From JAJDXO01 sp964620095 (GTDB lineage: Bacteria > Pseudomonadota > Alphaproteobacteria > Rhodospirillales > UBA2165), in NCBI GenBank assembly GCA_964620095.1, contig CAZUGT010000086.1:1-5775 (forward strand): a stretch of 5,775 bases of DNA, given 5' to 3'. The notes beneath the pieces were generated by a model, which saw only the letters and a program-made list of their open reading frames with translations, was not told where the DNA came from and ran no database searches. Below are positions 1 to 5,775 of the stretch, piece after piece. Positions within the stretch are counted from its first letter, which is position 1. Each line of letters opens with the position of its first letter. The position numbers and the translations under genes are program-made.

Positions 1-23
1 CTTCCCAAATCGAAGGCCGGTGA
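1..23 (+). CDS. 3' end of an upstream gene (possibly the LivM-like permease)
   Basis: Only the tail is visible. Read in the frame starting at base 3, the sequence encodes SQIEGR and stops at TGA (21-23). That TGA shares its last base with the ATG of the next gene, a TGATG junction typical of translationally coupled operons. In liv-type operons the gene before livG usually encodes the LivM permease, so that identity is an inference from order only; six residues cannot confirm it. Confidence 0.35.
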
Positions 24-776
24 TGGCTGATCCCATTCTCAAGGTTGAGGACTTGATGAAGAGCTTCGGCGGCGTGGTGGCCACCGATCAGTTCTTCTTC
101 GACATCCAACAGGGGGAAATCCACGCGATCATCGGCCCGAACGGCGCGGGCAAGACCACACTGTTGGCGCAGGTTTCGGGGATGTTGAAACCGGACTCGG
201 GCCGCATCCTATTCGATGGGCAGGACATCACGGGCCTCTCCGCTGCCGAGCGTTCTCATCTGGGCCTTGCGCGGTCGTTTCAGATCACCAGTGTCTTCCG
301 CCATTTCAGCGCGCTCCAGAATGTGGCCATGTCCATTCAGGCGCGCCAGGGCCACAGCTTCCGGTTTTGGAAGCCGGCCGCAAGAGATTCAAGCCTCACC
401 GAACCGGCAATGAAGATTTTGTCCGATTTGGGATTGGCAGATCGGGCGAACATCCTCGCCGACAATTTGAGCCATGGGGAAAAGCGCCAGTTGGAAGTCG
501 CCATGGCCCTGGCCACCGAACCCAAACTGCTCTTGCTGGATGAGCCCACCGCCGGCATGGGGGCCGAGGACTCGGTGCGGATCAGGGAGTTTCTGGGCGG
601 CCTCAAGGGCAAATACTCCATGCTGCTGATCGAGCACGACATGGACACCGTCTTTTCCTTGGCGGATCGTGTGACCGTACTCGTCTACGGAAGGGGGATC
701 GCGACCGGCACGCCCGAGGAAGTCCGCGGCAATGCGGAAGTTCGCGCGGCCTATCTGGGGGAGGATGACGCGGCGC

Positions 777-784
<8 letters not shown>
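23..784 (+). CDS. livG: LivG-like ATPase of a branched-chain amino acid-type (HAAT) ABC transporter
   Basis: Cytoplasmic ATP-binding subunit that, paired with the LivF-like protein downstream, would power import through two membrane permeases not seen here. Numbered from the ATG at 23 (253 aa, normal for LivG), the Walker A motif GPNGAGKTT is at about residues 38-46, the Q-loop Gln (ARSFQ) near 87, the ABC signature LSHGEKRQ at about 149-156, Walker B LLLLDEP at 169-175 and the H-loop His (IEHD) near 205. All nucleotide-binding elements are intact. The signature has His where the common LSGGQ has Gly, which is usual for LivG (LSYG/LSHG). ATG 23 is preferred over GTG 20 because it overlaps the upstream stop as TGATG and has GAAGG at 12-16, six bases upstream. 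Substrates of this family include branched-chain amino acids, amides, urea and aromatic acids, so the symbol gives the family and not a proven substrate. Confidence 0.93.
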
Positions 785-1474
<690 letters not shown>

Positions 1475-1478
<4 letters not shown>

Positions 1479-1488
1479 CTCCAGCTAC
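1475..1488. repeat. Inverted repeat spanning both convergent stop codons
   Basis: GTAGCT-CC-AGCTAC is a perfect 6-bp inverted repeat. The left arm holds the TAG stop of the livF-like gene (1476-1478) and the right arm holds the TAG stop (complement of 1485-1487) of the hpaB-like gene. With a two-base centre a hairpin would open to about 4 bp, and no T-tract follows on either strand, so it is at best a weak bidirectional terminator. Part of the symmetry may come simply from two facing TAG codons. Confidence 0.35.
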
Positions 1489-2966
1489 TCCGCCGCTTCT
1501 TTCCTCGCCGCGGGTTCCGGGACGTCGTAGCCGTCCATGAAATCCTGCACGAATGCATCGAAATCGTCCCACGGGGTTTCCCGGAACGAGTGGTTGCGGA
1601 CGATGAAGGATGCGCCGGCATAGAATTTCTCGTACTGCTGCTGGCGGCCGGCGAACTCGGAACCCACCACGTCCCAGGCTAGCCGGAACAGCTTCATGCG
1701 GTCCAGGGCATTCATCTGCGGCGTCTGGAAATAGGTGTCGAACTGTTGCTTGAGATCCTCGTCGTGCACGACGGTCACGCTGGCCGGCATCTGGAACACC
1801 CCGCCGCCCGAGAGCTCCCTCAGAATGTCGACGATTGCCGAGTGGTTCTCGGTGCACCAGTTGAGCCCGGCATACATCATTCGGCGGTTGAAGGTCTTGA
1901 AACCGTCGGGCCAATCCTCGGCGGCCTCGATCTGTCCGTGGATGATGCCCGACAGCGTGGCCTCCAGCGCCGACATGCGGCCGAGCACCTCGCGGACGGC
2001 CGGCACCTCGCTGGCCCCCGTCGCCTCGGTCACTTTCTTGCAAAGGCCCAGGATCAGGCCCATTTTTGACCAGAACCGGACGTTGGACTGGTGGTTGCCG
2101 TAACAGTGGGCCGGGGTCTTGATGTAGATTTCGCGGGCGCGGATCGGGTCGTCCATGACGAACACTTTCTCCCACGGCACCTTGACCTCGTCACACATCA
2201 CCAGCACGTCGGTCTCGTCGAATGCCCAGGTGAGCGGCTGGTCGAACTGGTTCTTTGCGTTGAGCGAAATCGGCTGGCGCATCCACATGGTGAGGCGGGC
2301 CGCGTTGCACGGGACCGCGCACGTCACTGCCTCCTTCACCTGGCTCGGGGCGAGGGGGATAAGGTTGCCGATCCAGATCTCATCACAGAACACGGCCGAC
2401 GTCGCCAGCATCTTCATTCCGGAGATGACCACGCCGTCGTCCTCTTCCCGCACCACCCTGAGGGTCGGGATCGGGAGGTTCTGCCGTTCGTAGAACTCCG
2501 GGTTGCGAGCGGCTTGCGGGGGGATTACGGCATAGGTGGCGAAGGTATCGTTCTTCTTCATGTGCTCGTAGTACGCCGTGATGTTCTCACCGAACTTGTA
2601 CTCCTCGCTGTCGAAGACCCCGGGCGCGGTCGCCATGCCGGTGACGAACGAGGATACGTGGTCCGGCGAGCGGCCCATCATGCCCATGGTGAAATCGCCG
2701 ATCAGCTTATGGGCGGCCATACGGCGGCGAAGATCGTCCCGGGATTTTGCCTGCAGAAACCACGTGGAGTGACGTTCCCCGTCTTCCTCGTAGGTGAGAA
2801 CGTCCTGATATTCGGGGTCGTGCTTGGCGTCGTAGAGCGCCGCGACCGTCTCCGCGGCTTTCTCGAAAGCCGGGTGGGCGGTCACGTCATCGATACGTTC
2901 GTCACCGATATAGACCGTCCGTCCGTCGCGGAGCCCTTCAAGGTGCTCTTGTCCCGTCTTGATCAT
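1485..2966 (-). CDS. HpaB-family FADH2-dependent aromatic hydroxylase (4-hydroxyphenylacetate 3-monooxygenase-like oxygenase)
   Basis: A 493-aa protein of normal length for the large (oxygenase) component of two-component flavin monooxygenases, which use FADH2 supplied by a separate reductase and O2 to hydroxylate phenolic or related rings in the cytoplasm. The N-terminal HpaB domain covers roughly residues 1-270 and the helical C-terminal domain about 275-480. Family landmarks are GRSPDH (98-103), IPPQAARNP (148-156), GMKMLATSA (183-191, in the flavin-binding region), VPWEKVFV (263-270) and GNHQSNVRFWSK (290-301). In characterised HpaB enzymes the substrate phenol is held by Arg, Tyr (four residues later) and a His about 38-42 residues on. 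Here these read Arg99, His103 and Tyr145, so Tyr and His look exchanged; the substrate may therefore not be 4-hydroxyphenylacetate. It is not a 4-hydroxybutyryl-CoA dehydratase: positions 99, 103 and 299 are Arg, His and Trp, not Cys. The start at 2966 follows a strong AGGAGG. It lies 28 nt after marR, and no flavin reductase is in the window. Confidence 0.88.
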   Translation of the reverse strand: MIKTGQEHLEGLRDGRTVYIGDERIDDVTAHPAFEKAAETVAALYDAKHDPEYQDVLTYEEDGERHSTWFLQAKSRDDLRRRMAAHKLIGDFTMGMMGRSPDHVSSFVTGMATAPGVFDSEEYKFGENITAYYEHMKKNDTFATYAVIPPQAARNPEFYERQNLPIPTLRVVREEDDGVVISGMKMLATSAVFCDEIWIGNLIPLAPSQVKEAVTCAVPCNAARLTMWMRQPISLNAKNQFDQPLTWAFDETDVLVMCDEVKVPWEKVFVMDDPIRAREIYIKTPAHCYGNHQSNVRFWSKMGLILGLCKKVTEATGASEVPAVREVLGRMSALEATLSGIIHGQIEAAEDWPDGFKTFNRRMMYAGLNWCTENHSAIVDILRELSGGGVFQMPASVTVVHDEDLKQQFDTYFQTPQMNALDRMKLFRLAWDVVGSEFAGRQQQYEKFYAGASFIVRNHSFRETPWDDFDAFVQDFMDGYDVPEPAARKEAAE

Positions 2967-2976
2967 GGGCTTTCTC

Positions 2977-2982
2977 CCTCCT
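2977..2982 (-). promoter_or_regulatory. Strong Shine-Dalgarno of the hpaB-like gene
   Basis: The minus strand reads AGGAGG, ten bases before the ATG at 2966-2964 and inside the 28-nt spacer after the marR stop. It fixes the start of the hydroxylase. It is a better match to the anti-SD than the weak site of marR, suggesting more oxygenase than regulator is made from a shared transcript (inference). Confidence 0.75.
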
Positions 2983-2994
2983 GCCGACCGGCGG

Positions 2995-3540
2995 TTACGC
3001 CGCGTCGTCCAAATTGCGCCGGGCCCCGGCCAGCCTGTCGGCGGTGGCCAAGGCGTCTTCGGTCGTCGAAACCATCCTAGTCATCAAGCTGTGGAAGGCC
3101 TGGAAATCATCGACGGAGAACCCGGCGAACAGGTCATCGTTGATCTCCCGGCGGTAGGGGGCCAAATCCTCCATCGCCCGGCGGCCTTTCGCCGTCAGGG
3201 TTACGAGAACGCTCCGGCCGTCCTCCGGGTTCGGGGTCTTGGCAATCAGGCCCTGTTTTTCCAGGCGGCCGGTCTCCATGGTGACATAGGTGCGGCCCGC
3301 ATGAAGCGCGCGCGCCACGTCGCCGACGGAAACCGGCGCGTCGGCGGCCAACTCGGAAATCACCGTGAGAATGTGGTACTGGATGCCGTTCAGGCCGATC
3401 AGGCCGCCGATCTTCTCGCGCACCTTTTCCATGCGCACCGAGGTGATGAGGAACGCGTAAATGAACTCCCGAAACCGGTCATCGCGGCCGTTTTCGAGAA
3501 ACGTCTCGTGGCTGATTGCCGGGGTTCGATTGCGCGGCAT
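2995..3540 (-). CDS. MarR-family winged-helix transcriptional regulator
   Basis: A 181-aa DNA-binding regulator, probably a dimer that releases its operator when a small aromatic ligand binds. The dimerisation helix is at about residues 20-45, then LNGIQYHILTVI (50-61), the HTH from about 70-96 (VSVGDVARALHAGRTYVTME, recognition helix about 81-93), and the wing with the MarR-typical EDGRSVLVTLTAKGR (106-120), including the conserved Asp107/Arg109 pair. The C-terminal helices (about 125-178) complete the dimer interface. It has a slightly extended N-terminus compared with MarR of about 145 aa. The start at 3540 has only a G-rich stretch (GGGG near 3549-3546) as ribosome site. It is followed after 28 nt by the hpaB-like gene and preceded by the palindrome at 3561-3599, so autoregulation plus control of hpaB is the natural inference, as with HpaR next to hpa genes. 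Ligand and sign of regulation are not shown by sequence. Confidence 0.9.
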   Translation of the reverse strand: MPRNRTPAISHETFLENGRDDRFREFIYAFLITSVRMEKVREKIGGLIGLNGIQYHILTVISELAADAPVSVGDVARALHAGRTYVTMETGRLEKQGLIAKTPNPEDGRSVLVTLTAKGRRAMEDLAPYRREINDDLFAGFSVDDFQAFHSLMTRMVSTTEDALATADRLAGARRNLDDAA

Positions 3541-3560
3541 GTCTGCCCCATTCCCTGCCG

Positions 3561-3599
3561 TTCGTGAATTTATATAAAATATTTACATAAATTCACGAA
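3561..3599. promoter_or_regulatory. 39-bp near-perfect palindrome, probable MarR operator
   Basis: Left arm TTCGTGAATTTAT (3561-3573) and right arm ATAAATTCACGAA (3587-3599) are exact reverse complements. Past a single mismatch (3574/3586) four more pairs match, so 17 of 19 pairs agree around a centre at 3580. The block is strongly AT-rich in a GC-rich window, ends 21 bases before the marR start codon and overlaps its likely promoter. MarR proteins bind AT-rich palindromes of about 16-20 bp, so this longer element could hold two overlapping or adjacent dimer sites; TTTATATAAA at 3569-3578 is itself a palindrome. It could also form a stem-loop after the cupin gene, but its AT-rich arms without a GC stem argue against an intrinsic terminator. 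Confidence 0.8.
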
Positions 3600-3607
3600 G
3601 CCGTCAA
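3580..3607 (-). promoter_or_regulatory. Candidate promoter for marR-hpaB
   Basis: On the minus strand TTGACG (3607-3602, five of six matches to the -35 consensus) is followed after 16 bases by TAAATA (3585-3580), or after 17 by AAATAT, as a poor -10. Another reading uses TATAAA (3574-3569) or TATATA (3576-3571) as a better -10 but without a good -35 at the right distance. Under either reading the -10 lies within the palindrome, which fits repression by blocking RNA polymerase. The exact start point is undetermined. Confidence 0.4.
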
Positions 3608-3619
3608 TGGGGCGGCGCT

Positions 3620-4009
3620 TTACTCCTCGCCGGCGTCGTAGAAATAGTGCATCTCGAACATGACGCACCCCTCATCGGTCTTGAACGGACCGTGATGGAC
3701 ACCGGGCGGGCGGCAGGCGTAGGTGGGGGCATGGAACTTTTCGCCGCCTTCGCCGTTTGCGTCGTTGCCGACGATCAGGTCGCCGTTCAGCAAATAGACC
3801 TCTTCCCAGTGCTCGTGAACAAAGGGCTCCGTTGAGTAGCCGCCCGGAGCGATCTTCAGCAGCCGCGACCGGCTGCCCGTCCTGTTGGGTTCGTCGATAT
3901 CCTGGGCGAGGATTTTCTGCTTGAAGGTGTCGGGATAGCCGGGCGGCGTCTCCCATCCGTCCTCCATGTCGATGCTCAGAAACTCGATATGCGGTTTGCC
4001 TTTTCCCAT
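3620..4009 (-). CDS. Small single-domain cupin protein
   Basis: A 129-aa cytoplasmic protein with one cupin beta-barrel. Motif 1 is GGYSTEPFVHEHWEEVYLLNG across residues 56-76 (described by its key residues His65, His67, Glu69/Glu70 and Gly76). Motif 2 is RPPGVHHGPF (100-109), with Pro102, Gly103 and His105/His106. His65, His67, one of the Glu and His106 would form the usual three-His-one-Glu metal site, so a metal-dependent role (dioxygenase, isomerase or decarboxylase-like) is possible, but small cupins also serve as binding or sensor proteins and the function is unknown. The start at 4009 is set by GGAGG at 4023-4019, inside the 17-nt spacer after the DUF2848 gene, so the two are very likely co-transcribed and perhaps act in successive steps. 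The stop lies 20 bases before the operator palindrome. No signal peptide is visible. Confidence 0.82.
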   Translation of the reverse strand: MGKGKPHIEFLSIDMEDGWETPPGYPDTFKQKILAQDIDEPNRTGSRSRLLKIAPGGYSTEPFVHEHWEEVYLLNGDLIVGNDANGEGGEKFHAPTYACRPPGVHHGPFKTDEGCVMFEMHYFYDAGEE

Positions 4010-4026
4010 GGCCTGTAGCCTCCGTC

Positions 4027-4719
4027 CTACTCTTCCTCTGGAAGCGCCGAAATGGCGTAATTGTGTGAGATCCTCCGGTTCAACACCGGGTCGTGCAGCT
4101 CGATGGAAAATGCCTGTCCGGGCCGGACACCGCCGTCGACGACCAACGTGCCGCAGTACATCAGCGTACCCACGGGCAGCCGGCCATCGGACCGGTACCT
4201 GCCGATCAGGTCATCGGGCGTTCGCATTTCGGCGAGCGTGCCCTGCTGATAAGGCTCCCTGTTCCCGGCGATGACCGCTTCGGATTTCAGCCGCAGCCGG
4301 TCCCAATGTCCCGAAATTTCCTCGAAGAGCCAGAGGTCGGCCGCGACGGGCTTGGCGCACATCTGCTTCGAGACGGCGATGTTGTAGGTCTCGACCTTCC
4401 GGTCCGTGTGGTCGGAGCCGACGCCGACCCACAGGCCGTCGTCGAGGGACAAGACGAAATATTCGATTTCTCCGCTGGAGTGCTCTCCAACGACCTGAAT
4501 GCTCTCGTTCCGGGTCAGCAAGGTATTCGAGGCGCGGTAGAAGCACGGAACGGAGCTTGGCCTGGGAACGCCGATAGCCTCCATTTCCTTGATGTGTTCT
4601 TCGATCGCGTCGAGGTCGCGTCCCGCCCAGCCGGCAATCACGAGGTTGGAAACGGCGACCTCGCGCGAGGCGGACCCGCCGTCGCGATGAAAGGTGAATT
4701 CAAGCAGTTTATCGGTCAT
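4027..4719 (-). CDS. DUF2848 family protein, possibly a fumarylacetoacetate-hydrolase-like enzyme
   Basis: A 230-aa protein of uncharacterised family DUF2848, recognised from LVIAGWAGRD (26-35), EEHIKEMEAIGVPRPSSVP (40-58), SSGEIEYFVL (81-90), GSDHTDRKVE (101-110), SKQMCAKPV (117-125) and HWDRL (138-142). The order Glu84-x-Glu86, Asp103 or Asp106, then Lys118, with a C-terminal PVGTLMYCGT and later PGQAFSIEL, resembles the metal-binding ExE...D...K pattern and the end of fumarylacetoacetate-hydrolase (FAH) superfamily proteins; a role as metal-dependent hydrolase or decarboxylase is thus inferred, not shown. The reading frame is open to an ATG at 4788, but that would overlap the start of the divergent hydrolase gene; the ATG at 4719 gives MTDKLLEFTF, matches the family's beginning and leaves a 62-nt intergenic region. 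No clear Shine-Dalgarno precedes it, so translation from a near-leaderless message is possible. It is followed by the cupin after 17 nt. Confidence 0.82.
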   Translation of the reverse strand: MTDKLLEFTFHRDGGSASREVAVSNLVIAGWAGRDLDAIEEHIKEMEAIGVPRPSSVPCFYRASNTLLTRNESIQVVGEHSSGEIEYFVLSLDDGLWVGVGSDHTDRKVETYNIAVSKQMCAKPVAADLWLFEEISGHWDRLRLKSEAVIAGNREPYQQGTLAEMRTPDDLIGRYRSDGRLPVGTLMYCGTLVVDGGVRPGQAFSIELHDPVLNRRISHNYAISALPEEE

Positions 4720-4781
4720 GATGCCCGGAGTGTTACATGTCCATCCGGCATGTTCCAGCGGCACCAAGGGAGACGAGAACC
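4720..4781. promoter_or_regulatory. Divergent intergenic region, presumed back-to-back promoters
   Basis: These 62 bases separate the starts of the DUF2848 gene (minus) and the alpha/beta hydrolase gene (plus) and must hold the start signals for both unless the promoters extend into coding sequence. Weak dyads are visible: ACATG at 4735-4739 with CATGT at 4749-4753, and ATGCCcGG at 4721-4728 with CCGGCAT at 4745-4751. No clear -35/-10 pair is seen, and the marR palindrome sequence (TTCGTGAATTTAT) does not recur here, so control by that regulator is not apparent at this site. Confidence 0.4.
4766..4772 (+). promoter_or_regulatory. Shine-Dalgarno deciding the start of the alpha/beta hydrolase
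   Basis: AAGGGAG lies nine bases before ATG 4782. The reading frame is open to an earlier ATG at 4737, but that ATG lacks a comparable site and would run into the divergent promoter region, so 4782 is chosen. Confidence 0.65.
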
Positions 4782-5651
4782 ATGACATTCAACTGGCGCG
4801 AGGCGGACGACGCCGAAATCGAATATCAAATGAACCCCCGGAAAACGATCGAGAACCCCATGCCGCTGCTGGAGGCGCTGCCTGTCCGCGCGGCGGAGGC
4901 GCGGGAGAGCCTGGAAGGGATCTACGATGTCCGGTACGGCGACCGGCCGAAGGAAACCATCGACGTATTTCCGGCGCAAAGCGGCGAACTCGGCACGCCG
5001 CCGCCGGCACAGATCTTCATCCACGGCGGCTACTGGCGGATGATGGACAAGAGCGACTACAGCCATCTTGCGTTGCCGATCGTCGCCGCCGGGGCGACCC
5101 ACATCTCGGTCAATTACGATCTCTGCCCCGAGGCCGATCTCGACATCATCGTCGACGAAGTAACAAACGCCGTGGCCTACTGCTACACCCATGCGGATGA
5201 ACTCGGGATCGATGCCGACCGTCTGCATCTGGCCGGTCACTCGGCCGGCGGGCACCTCACGGGCATGATGCTTCGACAGGACTGGAAGTCCCTGGGCCTG
5301 CCCGAGGATATCCTGAAGAGCGCGGTGGGCGTGTCCGGCGTGTATGAACCGGAGCCCATCATGCACACCTCCATCAACGAGGACGTGCGGATGGATGCCG
5401 ACATGGCGCGGCGGAACAGCGCCCTGGCCCGCGCGCCGACCGTCCCGTGTCCGGTGCTGGCGATCGTCGGCGGCGACGAGCCCGAGGGCTTTCACCAGCA
5501 GACCGTCGCCTATGGGGAGTTGAGGACCTACAACGGGCTTGAGACCGAGTACATTTCCGTTCCCGGCATGAACCACTTCACGGTGATCGACCATCTGTTT
5601 CAGCCGGGAACCGCCGAATTCGAGAAGATGATCGCGCTGATGCGGACCTAG
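4782..5651 (+). CDS. Alpha/beta hydrolase, esterase/arylformamidase-like
   Basis: A 289-aa cytoplasmic serine hydrolase with the alpha/beta fold. The oxyanion-hole motif HGGYW is at residues 81-85, the nucleophile elbow GHSAGG at 152-157 gives Ser154, the acid is most likely Asp232 in GGDEPEGF (230-237), and the base is His265 in PGMNHF (261-266). HGGYW with GHSAGGHL is typical of the carboxylesterase group that includes kynurenine formamidase (arylformamidase), which hydrolyses N-formylkynurenine; related proteins act on esters, amides and carbamates, so the substrate is open. The N-terminal 50 residues (including IEYQMNPRKTIEN) form a cap-like segment also seen in formamidase-like homologues. 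No signal peptide is seen. The gene is divergent from DUF2848-cupin, and such an arrangement often reflects shared control and pathway. No kynurenine-pathway genes (kynureninase, tryptophan dioxygenase) are present, which argues against calling it kynB. Confidence 0.87.
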   Translation: MTFNWREADDAEIEYQMNPRKTIENPMPLLEALPVRAAEARESLEGIYDVRYGDRPKETIDVFPAQSGELGTPPPAQIFIHGGYWRMMDKSDYSHLALPIVAAGATHISVNYDLCPEADLDIIVDEVTNAVAYCYTHADELGIDADRLHLAGHSAGGHLTGMMLRQDWKSLGLPEDILKSAVGVSGVYEPEPIMHTSINEDVRMDADMARRNSALARAPTVPCPVLAIVGGDEPEGFHQQTVAYGELRTYNGLETEYISVPGMNHFTVIDHLFQPGTAEFEKMIALMRT

Positions 5652-5691
5652 CGCGCATTCCCCGCCGGGGTCACGTCCTGCGTCGCGTCCA

Positions 5692-5706
5692 GGCGGTCGA
5701 GCCGCC
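5692..5706. repeat. Short GC hairpin downstream of the hydrolase
   Basis: GGCGG (5692-5696) and CCGCC (5702-5706) pair around TCGAG, a 5-bp stem. It lies 40 bases after the hydrolase stop with no T-run, so it is not a convincing intrinsic terminator. A smaller CCCC-GCC-GGGG dyad is at 5660-5670. The rest of 5652-5748 shows no gene or RNA that I can recognise. Confidence 0.3.
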
Positions 5707-5748
5707 AGGAGCGGCCCGAAAAGCGTAAGCGCCGACCGCCAAGCGTGG

Positions 5749-5771
5749 ATCACCGGGTCAAGCCCGGTGAT
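5749..5771. repeat. Palindromic element resembling a dispersed alphaproteobacterial intergenic repeat
   Basis: ATCACCGGG (5749-5757) and CCCGGTGAT (5763-5771) are perfect 9-bp inverted arms around the loop TCAAG, flanked by GTGG before and GACG after. Palindromes with the core CCGGGTCAAGCCCGG are familiar as dispersed intergenic repeats in many alphaproteobacterial genomes (from general recollection, not checked). It could also act as a Rho-independent-like or mRNA-stabilising hairpin for the hydrolase transcript. The window ends four bases later, so the full element may extend beyond. Confidence 0.6.
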
Positions 5772-5775
5772 GACG

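Noticed and set aside
1485..2966. Identity as 4-hydroxybutyryl-CoA dehydratase (same superfamily)
   Set aside because: The iron-sulfur ligands Cys99, Cys103 and Cys299 of that enzyme are Arg99, His103 and Trp299 here; only His292 is present, and it lies in the GNHQS segment.
2091..3080. Long plus-strand open frame (329 codons) opposite the hpaB-like gene
   Set aside because: It is antisense to a well-conserved hydroxylase, has a low-complexity His/Arg/Val/Gly-rich composition typical of GC-rich shadow frames, and no domain is recognisable.
3561..3599. Palindrome read as an intrinsic terminator of the cupin gene
   Set aside because: The arms are AT-rich, no GC-rich stem plus T-run is present, and the position directly upstream of marR fits an operator better.
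4720..4788. Upstream extension of the DUF2848 gene to the ATG at 4788
   Set aside because: The added 23 residues are not like the family start and would overlap the start codon and ribosome site of the divergent gene.
4782..5651. Firm naming of the hydrolase as kynurenine formamidase (kynB)
   Set aside because: HGGYW and GHSAGG are shared by several esterases and amidases, and no other tryptophan-degradation gene is nearby. The unrelated cyclase-fold KynB is also what that symbol usually denotes in bacteria.
4716..5753. Minus-strand open frame (345 codons) opposite the alpha/beta hydrolase
   Set aside because: It is the complement of a gene with an intact catalytic triad and family motifs. 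The antisense translation shows no known motif and runs through the divergent promoter region.

Overview
The window is GC-rich, densely packed bacterial DNA. Alphaproteobacterial origin is inferred from the codon bias, the gene mix (a branched-chain-amino-acid-type ABC transporter beside a catabolic cluster) and a dispersed-looking palindrome at the right edge built around GGGTCAAGCCC, which resembles intergenic repeats common in that class. No genus can be named from the sequence alone.

Layout. (1) 1-1478, plus strand: the last codons of an unseen upstream gene, then two ATPases of a HAAT-type ABC importer, LivG-like and LivF-like, joined by overlaps. (2) 1485-4719, minus strand, in transcription order: a DUF2848 protein, a small cupin, a MarR-type regulator and an HpaB-family flavin-dependent aromatic hydroxylase. 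The pairs DUF2848/cupin and marR/hpaB are tightly spaced (17 and 28 nt). The two pairs are separated by a 79-nt AT-rich gap holding a 39-bp near-perfect palindrome that is very probably the MarR operator. (3) 4782-5651, plus strand: an alpha/beta hydrolase of the esterase/arylformamidase type, divergent from the DUF2848 gene across a 62-nt intergenic region. (4) 5652-5775: no gene, short hairpins and the edge palindrome.

How the genes may work together (inference): the importer takes up an organic acid, amino acid or aromatic compound. The HpaB-like oxygenase hydroxylates an aromatic substrate, and the cupin, DUF2848 protein (whose conserved acidic residues recall the fumarylacetoacetate-hydrolase fold) and alpha/beta hydrolase could handle downstream ring-opening or C-N/C-O/C-C hydrolysis. 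The MarR protein, encoded just ahead of hpaB and behind the palindrome, is the likely substrate-responsive repressor. The exact substrate cannot be read from the window. The most notable points are an apparent Tyr/His exchange at the phenol-binding positions of the HpaB-like enzyme, the long operator overlapping a plausible promoter, and the unusual combination of enzymes, which matches no characterised pathway I can name.
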